Positions 19,367-27,248 of a stretch of DNA of 64,000 bases are shown here, one piece after another (positions within the stretch are counted from its first letter, which is position 1; each line of letters begins with the position of its first letter). Under the pieces are notes generated by a model, which made no database searches, was not told the DNA's origin, and saw only the letters and a program-made list of their open reading frames with translations. Position numbers and translations under genes: made by a program. Origin of the DNA: Candidatus Propionivibrio dominans (GTDB lineage: Bacteria > Pseudomonadota > Gammaproteobacteria > Burkholderiales > Rhodocyclaceae); the NCBI GenBank assembly GCA_016709335.1, contig JADJNC010000011.1:62001-126000 (forward strand), read 5' to 3'.

Positions 19367-19451
19367 GTAGGTCGGGTTAGCGGCTTTTCGCGTAACCCGA
19401 CATTTGGCTGCCGAATGTCGGGTTACGCGAAAAGCCGCTAACCCGACCTAC
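19367..19451. repeat. Perfect 38-bp inverted repeat between convergent genes
   Basis: Arms 19367-19404 and 19414-19451 are perfectly complementary around a nine-base loop. Each arm contains a REP palindrome of the GTCGGGTTA...TAACCCGAC kind, so it is two REP copies head to head. It lies between the convergent glycosyltransferase-like and ligase genes and could stop transcription from both sides. A single related copy is at 37968-38002. Confidence 0.9.
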
Positions 19452-19465
19452 TTGTAAGCTACCCA

Positions 19466-20818
19466 TCAGCGCCGACAAATCACGCTGAGCGTGCCGGAAT
19501 GTTCTATTCGGTCGGAAAATACCAGTAAAGACCGATGCGATAGTCGATTGTCTGGGTGTGGATCAGCGCCAGACTGAGTACCAGCGCGATCACCAAGGGT
19601 GCCGGAATGACAATCTTTTTCGTCCCGTAGCGGTTTCTGGCTGATCAACCAGGCCATGGCGATGGCCAGGTAAATGAGGTGTTCGAGATGGTAGAGGGTG
19701 GCGTCGAGCATCCCGGTGACCAGCAGGTAAACGATACCGGCCAGTGCCGTCGGGTCGTTGTTTTTTCGATCGGCAATGATCGGCCTGAGCGTTGATTGGT
19801 AGAAGAAGCTGCCAAGCAGCATCAGTCCGACCAGCCCCCAGTCGCAAATGCTCTGCACGATGCCGTTATGCGCCTGAACATGGCCGGCGGGTTTGAAAAT
19901 AACACCATGCATGACTTGCAGGCGCGCATAGCCGTTGCCGCCAACCCCCGTCCACAGTCGTCCAATGTCGTTCAGGCCGGAGAGCGTTGATTGCCAGATC
20001 GTCAGTCGGGAAGACGTCAGCGTATCGACCGTCACCTCGTCAATCGATTTGAGTTGCACACCGCCGAGAATTCTTGGCAGGACGCCTTCAGGCTTGGGAA
20101 AGGGCGGTGCAGGAAAAAACGACAGGGTGATGGCAACAAGGCCGTCGATGAGCAGTGTTTTTGCCCAGCGCCAGTCGCAATAGATGAACACCGCCATGCT
20201 GCACACCAGGGCGAGAAGGCTGCTACGCGAACCGCTCCAGAAAACCAGCGCCAGTCCCAGTATTCGGCTCAGACGCAAAAACACGGCGACCCATCCGGCC
20301 ATTTCGTTTTTGGCGAACAGCAGGACACTCAGAAAACCGATGCTCAGGGCCAGATGCTGGATGTGTCCGAAGATGGGCGGATAGTGCCAGTTGTCATACC
20401 ACTCCGCGTTCACCAGCATGGTCAGAAGCAGATTGATGATGCACAGCGCGGCACCGATCCGGATCGCATGGAAGGCCAGCGGGTATTCCCTGAAGACCTG
20501 CGCCATGAGCAGCGTGGCAAGCGGCAGGATGAACCAGTGCGTGTCCATCGCCAGTGCCGGCAGGAACTCGCCGGAGCGGGAATCGGCAAAAACTGCCCAG
20601 GTGGCAAACAGCGAAAAAAGAAGCAGCGAGCGCGGCGTAACGGCGATCCTGTACTGGCTGGCCAGAACGACGAGGTAGGCGGCCAGGGCAAAAAACAGCG
20701 GGGTGGCCAGGCCATTGAACAGCGTGCGCGAGTGGCTGGCCCAGGAAAACCAGAAGAGGGCAAACAGGCCAAGGATAATGAATGCCTGCCGGCTGGCCGG
20801 CCAGTTGATGGGGGTCAT
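19466..20818 (-). CDS. O-antigen ligase / PglL-like membrane protein, C-terminus frameshifted
   Basis: About 450 residues with ten or more membrane helices and the Wzy_C core: SGSRSSLLALV, the long periplasmic loop and HVQAHNGIVQSICDWGLVGL. Family members ligate O antigen or transfer glycan to pilin (PglL/PilO). The end as read (GTLGDRAGTQSGADPH...) is not membrane-like. Adding one A to the A5 run at about 19614-19618 gives KKIVIPAPLVIALVLSLALI, a final helix, stopping at 19504. I start at ATG 20818 (MTPINWPASRQ); the ribosome site is weak and ATG 20863 is possible. Confidence 0.75.
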   Translation of the reverse strand: MTPINWPASRQAFIILGLFALFWFSWASHSRTLFNGLATPLFFALAAYLVVLASQYRIAVTPRSLLLFSLFATWAVFADSRSGEFLPALAMDTHWFILPLATLLMAQVFREYPLAFHAIRIGAALCIINLLLTMLVNAEWYDNWHYPPIFGHIQHLALSIGFLSVLLFAKNEMAGWVAVFLRLSRILGLALVFWSGSRSSLLALVCSMAVFIYCDWRWAKTLLIDGLVAITLSFFPAPPFPKPEGVLPRILGGVQLKSIDEVTVDTLTSSRLTIWQSTLSGLNDIGRLWTGVGGNGYARLQVMHGVIFKPAGHVQAHNGIVQSICDWGLVGLMLLGSFFYQSTLRPIIADRKNNDPTALAGIVYLLVTGMLDATLYHLEHLIYLAIAMAWLISQKPLRDEKDCHSGTLGDRAGTQSGADPHPDNRLSHRSLLVFSDRIEHSGTLSVICRR

Positions 20819-21232
20819 CGGTGTCGGATGGATAGGGTGGTGTGTTTGGCGATCACGTGTCAACGACGCTTGGGTCGGGGAACTTGAGCTGCAGTTCAGA
20901 AATTACTTTGGCATTGGACAGGTAGCTCAAAGCGAGCGCTCACGGGTCAGGCTATTGTCGCGTTCAAACCCGATGCCATGGGCGCCCTGGCTTCCTGCAT
21001 TTGCCCTGTTTGCATCGTGCGCCTCGAACTTTATAGCAAGTCAGAGTTTAAACGATGCCAGCGAGTAATAATCAGAATAAATTGATGGAGCCGGGTGGAG
21101 TTGGCACGCTCAGAGGCTGGTCAGGCCGGATTGAAGGGGCCAGGAGATTAAAGAGTTGAATCAATTAAAGAACTGATCAGGTTGTCATTCGTCGCCTGTC
21201 TGTGTAATATATTAGGCATGCTTAAGGAAGAA
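20819..21232. other. Intergenic region, no gene recognised
   Basis: About 410 bases between the divergent ligase and HTH genes. I see no convincing ORF, terminator or promoter. TGGCACG at 21101-21107 looks like a sigma-54 -24 box, but there is no TTGC at the right spacing. Confidence 0.5.
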
Positions 21233-21568
21233 ATGATCCGCCTAATTGTCAGAGGCCAATCCCGTCTCGGGATCGGCAAGTCAGCTTTGGCAAGAAAATC
21301 CGGTGTAAGCCGTGAGATGCTTTATCGGTTTGAGCGGGGGAAGAGCGATTTTTCCGTAGACAAGTTGATCGCCGTTGCCGGAGCGCTCGGGTTGCGCGTC
21401 GAGATTGTCGAGGACATTGGCTTGCTGCCTACTGATTATCGTGAGCAGAAGACGCTAAAGCAGATGCGTTTCCTTGCGCATCACCCCGAAGAGGCTGCAC
21501 ATGGCTTTTGCACTGAAATAAAGATCGGTCGGAGATCGATTCCTGATATTGCTGGAGATGGCTGGTGA
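21233..21568 (+). CDS. HTH (Xre-type) regulator / probable antitoxin
   Basis: 111 residues from ATG 21233, chosen because AAGGAAG lies at 21222-21228; ATG 21218 and TTG 21182 are alternatives. A five-helix Xre DNA-binding domain covers about residues 4-60 (SALARKSGVSREMLYRFERG...VDKLIAVAGALGL). The stop overlaps the next start (GTGA), so the pair is coupled like AbiEi/AbiEii or HTH-nucleotidyltransferase toxin-antitoxin pairs. It probably represses its own operon. Confidence 0.75.
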   Translation: MIRLIVRGQSRLGIGKSALARKSGVSREMLYRFERGKSDFSVDKLIAVAGALGLRVEIVEDIGLLPTDYREQKTLKQMRFLAHHPEEAAHGFCTEIKIGRRSIPDIAGDGW

Positions 21569-22365
21569 GAAAGCGCGAACCCACCCTGTCGGAGATTGCG
21601 GATATCGCAAAGCTTTCCGCCAATGAAGAAACCGTTCTGGTGGGCGGCATGGCCGTTTCCGTATTGGCCGCGTACTTCCATACGCCGTCGGACATTCCGC
21701 TTTATACAAAAGACGCAGATTTTGTCGGTGGATTGTTCGCCATTGAGCAAGCGGAAATCAACCTGCGGCAATACAAGGTGCGAAAATATGTCGCGAGTCT
21801 GGACGAGGCTTCGGCAACACCTAATTTTGGTAAGCTCGCTGTCGATATTGCGCCTGACATCGAAGCGGTGGAAATTGATTTTCTGTATCGCATTGATGGC
21901 ATGTCAACCGATGAAATCGAACAGAAAGCCATTACCATCGAACTGGGTGGAAAGCTTGTACGGGTGATCCATCCCATCCTGTCTCTGGAACACAAAATCA
22001 ACAATCTGGCGCTTTATCCTGCCAAGCGAAATGCCTCTGGTATTGGACAGGCAGAAGTCATGGTAAGAGTTGTCAATACGTATCTCGATTCGATTCTCGA
22101 TCTTGACGATCCGCGATCGACATTACAGGCCGTCGAGCGAATTGCCCGATTCGTGGCAAGAGAGTCTGCCTGTTTTGCCTTTCATGCCTTCGGCGTTGAC
22201 GTGCTCGAAAGTATCCCGGGTTCGCTCGAAGCCATTCCGGGCTTTGGCAGCAAGCGCTTGCCGCAAATACGCGAGCACATTGCCGAGCGACGTCAAAAAT
22301 TCACCAACATGTGGGAACGAATGTCAAAAATTCGCGATCCAGGCAAAATTCGATTCCGCCTTTGA
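21565..22365 (+). CDS. Nucleotidyltransferase-fold protein paired with HTH gene
   Basis: 266 residues from GTG 21565. The N-terminal part is nucleotidyltransferase-like: TVLVGGMAVSVLAAYF, then YTKDADFVGG for the acidic pair and EIDFLYRIDG for the third acid. HPILSLEHKINNLALYP resembles the helix found in AbiEii-type proteins. The C-terminus carries IPGFGSKRLPQIREHIAE, which looks like a helix-hairpin-helix DNA-binding motif. Likely a toxin or nucleic-acid modifying enzyme neutralised by the HTH protein; the activity is inferred from fold and pairing only. Confidence 0.65.
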   Translation: MRKREPTLSEIADIAKLSANEETVLVGGMAVSVLAAYFHTPSDIPLYTKDADFVGGLFAIEQAEINLRQYKVRKYVASLDEASATPNFGKLAVDIAPDIEAVEIDFLYRIDGMSTDEIEQKAITIELGGKLVRVIHPILSLEHKINNLALYPAKRNASGIGQAEVMVRVVNTYLDSILDLDDPRSTLQAVERIARFVARESACFAFHAFGVDVLESIPGSLEAIPGFGSKRLPQIREHIAERRQKFTNMWERMSKIRDPGKIRFRL

Positions 22366-22534
22366 ATGCGCTGTTTGCAGTTGCGTCCGGAACTGCTCTT
22401 GGCAACAGTCTGGTAAAGTTCTGCAGCAACACCACTGGAATGTCCAATTTTTCCGAGACGAAACTGGTAAAAGTGCGTTAATCCCTTCGGTGATCTGGTG
22501 TTGATTTCCTGAAGATCTGATGATTCTTAATCCT

Positions 22535-23008
22535 TTAGCGCCCGAAATCCGGCGGAATCACTGCCCGCAATACCGTCTGCGAGTCGCCTTGCCGTGTGCG
22601 GTTGGAAAACCACCAGACCGCCCCTTTTTTTATCGACCACTCGGCTTCAGTTCCAGACAAGAGCAGGGCGGCCGTCTGGCCGAGTGTGGGCTGATGTCCG
22701 ACGACGAGTACGGCGCTGTTGCCGGTGCCATTCGCTCCACCGTCCGGCCAGCCGATGGCGGACAGCAGATTGGAGACATTGCTGTCCGGCCGCAGGCGTT
22801 TGTCGGTTTCGAAAGGCAGGCCAAGCGCCTGGGCGGTTTGCTGGCAGCGCAGCGCCGGGCTGACGACTATGTGCAGCTTGTCGGGAGCGTTTTTTTTCAG
22901 CCAGTCGGCCATCTGCCGGGCCTGTTTCTCGCCGCGTGCCGTGAGCTTGCGCTTCAGGTCGGGCAGGCCTTCTTCGGCCTCGGCGTGTCGCCAGAGCAGG
23001 AGATCCAT
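22535..23008 (-). CDS. sixA: Phosphohistidine phosphatase SixA
   Basis: 157 residues, histidine phosphatase superfamily. The catalytic RHAEAEE is at residues 7-13 (phosphohistidine at His8), followed by LTARGEKQA, the VVSPALRCQQTA loop and the second histidine in VVGHQPTLG. SixA dephosphorylates phosphohistidine on signalling or phosphotransfer proteins. It is a single-domain protein of standard length. The next gene on the same strand, a Crp/Fnr regulator, starts 70 bases upstream; co-transcription is possible. Confidence 0.93.
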   Translation of the reverse strand: MDLLLWRHAEAEEGLPDLKRKLTARGEKQARQMADWLKKNAPDKLHIVVSPALRCQQTAQALGLPFETDKRLRPDSNVSNLLSAIGWPDGGANGTGNSAVLVVGHQPTLGQTAALLLSGTEAEWSIKKGAVWWFSNRTRQGDSQTVLRAVIPPDFGR

Positions 23009-23077
23009 TTGCGTTTCCTTTGTATAAAGGGTTGATTATGGACTTCGATTGTTGCAGGGGCATTTCCACGGGGCGGA

Positions 23078-23767
23078 TCAGCGATCGTGGCAACGCAGCT
23101 TCTCGACATCGGGAATACCTATTCTGCGCCCTTCAACCACGATCAGCCCTTTCTCGGAGAGTTCGTGCAGGATGCGCGAGAAGTGTTCCTGCGTCAGATT
23201 CAATCGCGAGGCAATGACGCCCTTGTTGGTCGGTAGCGTGACGCTGAGCGATTTCTCGTCGCTGTCCAGGTTGTCGCGCAGCAGGTAGCCGATGATGCGC
23301 TGGCGACCCGAGTGCAGCGAATACGATTCGACGTCGGTGATCAGGTGATGCAGCTTGATCGAGAGTCCGGCGATCATCTTGCGACCCAGCCTGGGGTCTT
23401 TTTCCAGTTCGTCGAGGATCACGGTTTTCGAGATGTGCAGGAGCAGTGAATCGCTCAGCGCCTGCGCATAAACCATGTAGGGCTTATCCATGAACATCAC
23501 GGCTTCGCCAAAGGAGTGCCCCTGGCCGAGGATGTCCACCACCTTCTCGCCGCCTTGCGCTGAGGTGAAAGCCAGCTTGACTTGCCCATAGACGATCAGA
23601 TGAAAGCCCGTCGCGGGGTCGCCCTTGTGGAACAGGATATCGCCGCGAAGCGCATTGACCTCGCGCGTTCCACGCGCAATGCGGGAAATTTCATCCGCGT
23701 CAAGCCCGTTGAACAGCGGCACATGCGAGAGCAGCGCCTCGATATTGATGCCCTGCTTTGCGTGCAT
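23078..23767 (-). CDS. Crp/Fnr family transcription regulator
   Basis: 229 residues. Cyclic-nucleotide-like beta roll at about 15-130 (GDILFHKGDPATGFHLIVYGQVKLAF; GHSFGEAVMF), dimer helix, then a winged HTH with KGVIASRLNLTQEHFSRIL. The N-terminus lacks the cysteine cluster of Fnr, so it is not an Fe-S oxygen sensor of that kind. The beta-roll lacks the full PRSA cAMP motif. It looks most like the Dnr/NnrR or unassigned Crp branch that senses redox or NO. Target unknown. Confidence 0.88.
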   Translation of the reverse strand: MHAKQGINIEALLSHVPLFNGLDADEISRIARGTREVNALRGDILFHKGDPATGFHLIVYGQVKLAFTSAQGGEKVVDILGQGHSFGEAVMFMDKPYMVYAQALSDSLLLHISKTVILDELEKDPRLGRKMIAGLSIKLHHLITDVESYSLHSGRQRIIGYLLRDNLDSDEKSLSVTLPTNKGVIASRLNLTQEHFSRILHELSEKGLIVVEGRRIGIPDVEKLRCHDR

Positions 23768-23896
23768 GAGGGACTTCCGGAAGGGCTGGTTTTAATTACG
23801 CGCAATGCTCGCATTAGTTGGTGCTCGAGGCAAGTGTGCTGGAACATGGCAGGCAAGGAAGGAGAATTCCTTATTCGCGCTAATTCATTGAAATTC

Positions 23897-24040
23897 CGTG
23901 GCCCGAGGCCAGGCTTCGCGCTCATTCCGGGCTTGACCCGGAATCCAGTTCGTTGATCAAACCATTCTTTTAACATCTTGATCAGATGGACGATCTGGAT
24001 TCCGGCTTTCGCCGGAATGACTGAGGATTGGGGAGGCGTT
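23897..24040. repeat. Compound REP element, copy 2
   Basis: Two palindromes: CATTCCGGGCTTGACCCGGA from 23922 and GATTCCGGCTTTCGCCGGAA from 23998, in opposite orientation. The left flank GTGGCCCGAGGCCAGGCTTC (from 23899) recurs almost exactly at 58056 and, reversed, near 61305-61336. The right flank GATTGGGGAGGCG recalls the flank of the 6.3-kb and 58-kb copies. It fills most of the 320-base gap between the Crp/Fnr gene and the exporter operon. Confidence 0.85.
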
Positions 24041-24087
24041 GTCGGGCGGACGTATAATTCGAGGCTTATCCATTCAAGCGAGTTGCC

Positions 24088-25272
24088 ATGTCGGAACAGG
24101 ATCTCTCGGGCCTGAGCATTGACCGGAATCGTTCATCCAGCCGAATCAGCCGTCCCGGTCGACGTCGTTGGCTGTGGGCTGGGACATTTCTGGTCCTGGC
24201 CGTGATCGGTTTTGCCCTGCTGCGGCTGAACGGCGCGAAAAGCGTTGACACGGTCACGGTGACGACAGCCTATCCCTATCAGGCCGTCACCCGGCTCAAC
24301 GCGGCGGGTTATGTGGTTGCGCAGCGCAAGGCCTCGGTAGCGTCCAAGGCGACCGGGCGGCTGGAGTGGCTGGGGGTGGCCGAGGGCAGCAAGGTCAGGG
24401 AAGGGGAAGTCATCGCCCGCCTTGAAAACCGCGACATGCAGGCCCAGGTCGATCAGGCGGCGGCCAGCGTGACTTCGGCCCGGGTCGAGTTGCAGGACGC
24501 CCGGCGGGCGCTTGAGCGCGCGCGTGACCTGGAGCGCCAGAAGTATGTTTCCGTTTCGGCACTCGACAGCGCGCAGGCGCGTTTCGACAAGGCCGCTGCC
24601 GGGGTCGGTGTGGCGCTGGCCAATCAGCGCGCGGCGCAGGTGGGTGTCGACCAGACGCTGATTCGCGCGCCGTTTGACGGGGTGGTGCTGACCAAGACGG
24701 CCAATGTCGGAGACGTGATCACGCCGTTTTCATCGGCGACGGAAAGCAAGGGTGCGGTGGTGACGATGGCCGACATGGAAACGCTGGAGGTCGAGGCCGA
24801 CGTTTCGGAGGTCAATCTGGGCAAGATCTGGATCGGCCAGCCCTGCGAAATCCAGCTTGATGCTTTCCCGGAAAAGCGGATGCGCGGCGTCGTCAGCCGC
24901 ACCGTGCCGACCGTTGATCGGGCCAAGGCGACGGTGCTGGTCAAGGTGCGTTTTGTCGAGCGCGATCCGGCGGTGCTCCCCGAGATGAGCGCCAAGGTGG
25001 CCTTTCTGGACAAGGAAGTCGGCGCCAGTGAGCGCCAGGCGCTGACGGCGGTGCATGAGAGCGCGCTGGCCATCCGCGACGGGCAATCGGTGCTGTTTCA
25101 GGTCGTCGACGGCAAGGTCAGGATGATCCCGGTACAGTTGGGACAGAAGATCAACGACCTGGTGGCGCTGACTGTCGAGCCCTCGGTGCTCAAGGCCGGC
25201 GACAAGGTGGTCGCGGCGCCGCCGGATAATCTGCGCGACGGCGACCGGGTCAAGACGGGCTTGAAGCAGTGA
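24088..25272 (+). CDS. Periplasmic adaptor of an ABC exporter (HlyD/MacA family)
   Basis: 394 residues: cytoplasmic basic N-terminus, one membrane segment (about 27-46), a biotinyl-lipoyl-like half motif (ASKATGRLEWLGVAEGSKVREGEVIARL), a long coiled coil (about 115-190), then beta-barrel and membrane-proximal domains. It would bridge an inner-membrane ABC permease to an outer-membrane channel. It is the first gene of a four-gene operon with an ATPase overlapping by four bases and two FtsX-type permeases. Confidence 0.9.
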   Translation: MSEQDLSGLSIDRNRSSSRISRPGRRRWLWAGTFLVLAVIGFALLRLNGAKSVDTVTVTTAYPYQAVTRLNAAGYVVAQRKASVASKATGRLEWLGVAEGSKVREGEVIARLENRDMQAQVDQAAASVTSARVELQDARRALERARDLERQKYVSVSALDSAQARFDKAAAGVGVALANQRAAQVGVDQTLIRAPFDGVVLTKTANVGDVITPFSSATESKGAVVTMADMETLEVEADVSEVNLGKIWIGQPCEIQLDAFPEKRMRGVVSRTVPTVDRAKATVLVKVRFVERDPAVLPEMSAKVAFLDKEVGASERQALTAVHESALAIRDGQSVLFQVVDGKVRMIPVQLGQKINDLVALTVEPSVLKAGDKVVAAPPDNLRDGDRVKTGLKQ

Positions 25273-25967
25273 GCAGTGAGCAGCCCGTCGTCTCGCTGCG
25301 CAATATCGTCAAGGGTTACCGGCGCGGGCAGCAGACGGTGCCGGTGTTGACCGGGATCACCTTCGATATTGCGGCGGGAGAGTTCCTGGCGTTGATGGGG
25401 CCTTCGGGCTCCGGCAAGAGTACGCTGCTCAACCTGATCGCCGGTATCGACCGGCCGGATTCGGGGCAATTGATCGTTGCCGGCGAGGACATCGGCCAGT
25501 TGGGCGAGGCCGATCTGGCCGACTGGCGGGCGCGCCACGTCGGTTTCATCTTCCAGTTCTATAACCTGATGCCGGTGCTTTCGGCACTGGAAAACGTCGA
25601 GCTGCCGCTGCTGCTCAAGGACATGTCACGCGCCGAGCGCCGCGAGCGCGCCGAACTCGCGCTGTCGATGGTCAGCCTGGCCGATCGTATGGCGCATTTG
25701 CCTTCGGAGCTTTCCGGCGGTCAACAGCAACGTGTCGCAATAGCCCGTGCGCTGATTACCGACCCGACGCTGATCGTTGCCGACGAGCCGACCGGCGATC
25801 TCGACCGCGAATCGGCTAATGACGTCCTGCATTTGATGCAGCGCCTGAACGACGAAATCGGCAAGACGATCATCATGGTCACCCACGACAGCCGCGCCGC
25901 CGAACACGCCCACGCCATCATGCATCTTGAGAAGGGCGAGCTGTCGGGGCGCGAAGAGATTAGATGA
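25269..25967 (+). CDS. ABC exporter ATPase (MacB/LolD family)
   Basis: 232 residues from GTG 25269. Walker A GPSGSGKST, Q-loop FQFYNLMPVLSALENV, signature LSGGQQQRVAIARAL, Walker B LIVADEPTGDLD and H-loop TH are intact. It matches the stand-alone ATPases that partner FtsX-like permeases in lipoprotein sorting or MacAB-type export. It overlaps the adaptor gene; a CACCAAG hairpin separates it from the first permease. Confidence 0.95.
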   Translation: MSSEQPVVSLRNIVKGYRRGQQTVPVLTGITFDIAAGEFLALMGPSGSGKSTLLNLIAGIDRPDSGQLIVAGEDIGQLGEADLADWRARHVGFIFQFYNLMPVLSALENVELPLLLKDMSRAERRERAELALSMVSLADRMAHLPSELSGGQQQRVAIARALITDPTLIVADEPTGDLDRESANDVLHLMQRLNDEIGKTIIMVTHDSRAAEHAHAIMHLEKGELSGREEIR

Positions 25968-25975
25968 TGAAAAGT

Positions 25976-26071
25976 GCGAACCACCAAGTCACCAAGAGCA
26001 CCAAGTTACACCAAGAAAATCAAGTGGTTTTCTTGGTGTAACTTGGTGTTCTCCGTGTCTTGGTGGTTCGC
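25976..26071. repeat. CACCAAG heptad hairpin (copy B2), best preserved
   Basis: Outer ends GCGAACCACCAAG and CTTGGTGGTTCGC are perfectly complementary. The left arm has CACCAAG at four steps with spacers T, AG and TTA; the right arm mirrors them, with a short central AT-rich loop. It sits inside an operon between ATPase and permease genes, so it may tune expression of downstream genes. Confidence 0.92.
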
Positions 26072-26093
26072 TTTTGGTAGTCAAGAATAACCC

Positions 26094-27248
26094 ATGCTGC
26101 TCTCTCTGATCTTTCGTAACGCCTTCCGTCACAGGCTGCGTACCTTGCTGACGGTGGTCGGCCTGACCGTTGCCGTGCTGGCGTTCGGCTTGTTGTCGAC
26201 GGTGGTCGAGGCGTGGTATGCGGGTGCCGAGGGAGCATCGAATGCGCGGCTGATCGTGCGCAATTCGATCTCGCTGGTTTTTCCGATGCCGCTCACCTAT
26301 CGCCAGAAAATCAGGCAGATCGACGGGGTGAAAGCAATTTCCACGGCCAACTGGTTCGGCGGCATTTACAAGGAGCCGAAGAATTTCTTTCCGCAATTTG
26401 CCGTCGAAGCCTCGACCTATCTCGACCTTTACCCCGAGTACGTGCTCAGCGACGCCGAACGCAAGGAGTTCATGCGCGACCGCAAGGGGGCGCTGGTCGG
26501 CGAGAAGCTGGCGGCGACTTACGGCTTCAAACTGGGCGATACGGTGACCTTGAAGGGGACGATTTTCCCTGGGCAGTGGGAGTTCGTTGTACGCGGAATT
26601 TACAGAGGGCGCGATGCCAAGACCGATGTCTCGCAGTTTTTCTTTCACTGGGAGTATCTGAACGAAACGATGAAAATCCGGGTGCCGCGCCGCGCCAACC
26701 AGGTCGGCGTGTATGTGGTCGAGGTGGCCGATCCCTCACGGGTGGCCGAAATCAGTCTGGCCATCGACTCGGCGTTCAGGAACAGCAATGCCGAAACGCT
26801 GACCGAAACCGAAAAGGCCTTCCAGCTTGGTTTCGTCTCGATGACCGAGGCCATTGTCGTGGCCATCCGCGTGGTCTCGTATCTGGTCATTTTCATTATC
26901 CTGGCGGTGATGGCCAATACCATGGCCATGACCGTGCGCGAGCGCACCGCCGAATACGCGACGCTCAAGGCGCTCGGCTTCGGGCCACTGTTCCTCAGAC
27001 TGTTGATCTACGGCGAAGCGCTGGCCATTGCCGGCCTCGGCGGCATTCTGGGCATCGCGCTGACCTTTCCGGTGGCCGATGCCTTCGGCAAGGCCATGGG
27101 TACCCTGTTCCCGGTATTTATCGTTTCGGATTTGACGGTCGGCATGCAGGCGGCCTGTGCGCTGCTGGTGGGTATCGTTTCAGCGGTCTTTCCGGCGCGT
27201 AGCGCTGCGCGAGTCAACATTGTCGATGGCCTGCGGAGCATGGCCTGA
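26094..27248 (+). CDS. ABC exporter permease, FtsX/MacB family (first)
   Basis: 384 residues with the MacB/FtsX layout: N-terminal helix (about 18-40), a large periplasmic MacB_PCD-type domain, and three C-terminal helices starting near residue 265. Typical end string VFPARSAARVNIVDGLRSM. It ends where the next permease begins (one-base overlap, TGATG), so the two are probably a heterodimer, as in LolC/LolE. Substrate not predictable from sequence. Confidence 0.9.
   Translation: MLLSLIFRNAFRHRLRTLLTVVGLTVAVLAFGLLSTVVEAWYAGAEGASNARLIVRNSISLVFPMPLTYRQKIRQIDGVKAISTANWFGGIYKEPKNFFPQFAVEASTYLDLYPEYVLSDAERKEFMRDRKGALVGEKLAATYGFKLGDTVTLKGTIFPGQWEFVVRGIYRGRDAKTDVSQFFFHWEYLNETMKIRVPRRANQVGVYVVEVADPSRVAEISLAIDSAFRNSNAETLTETEKAFQLGFVSMTEAIVVAIRVVSYLVIFIILAVMANTMAMTVRERTAEYATLKALGFGPLFLRLLIYGEALAIAGLGGILGIALTFPVADAFGKAMGTLFPVFIVSDLTVGMQAACALLVGIVSAVFPARSAARVNIVDGLRSMA

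Noticed and set aside
19991..20887. 298-codon open frame antisense to the O-antigen ligase gene
   Set aside because: Gln/Arg/Gly-rich shadow of hydrophobic codons on the opposite strand.
21101..21116. Second sigma-54 promoter (TGGCACG)
   Set aside because: No TTGC or close variant at the required spacing.
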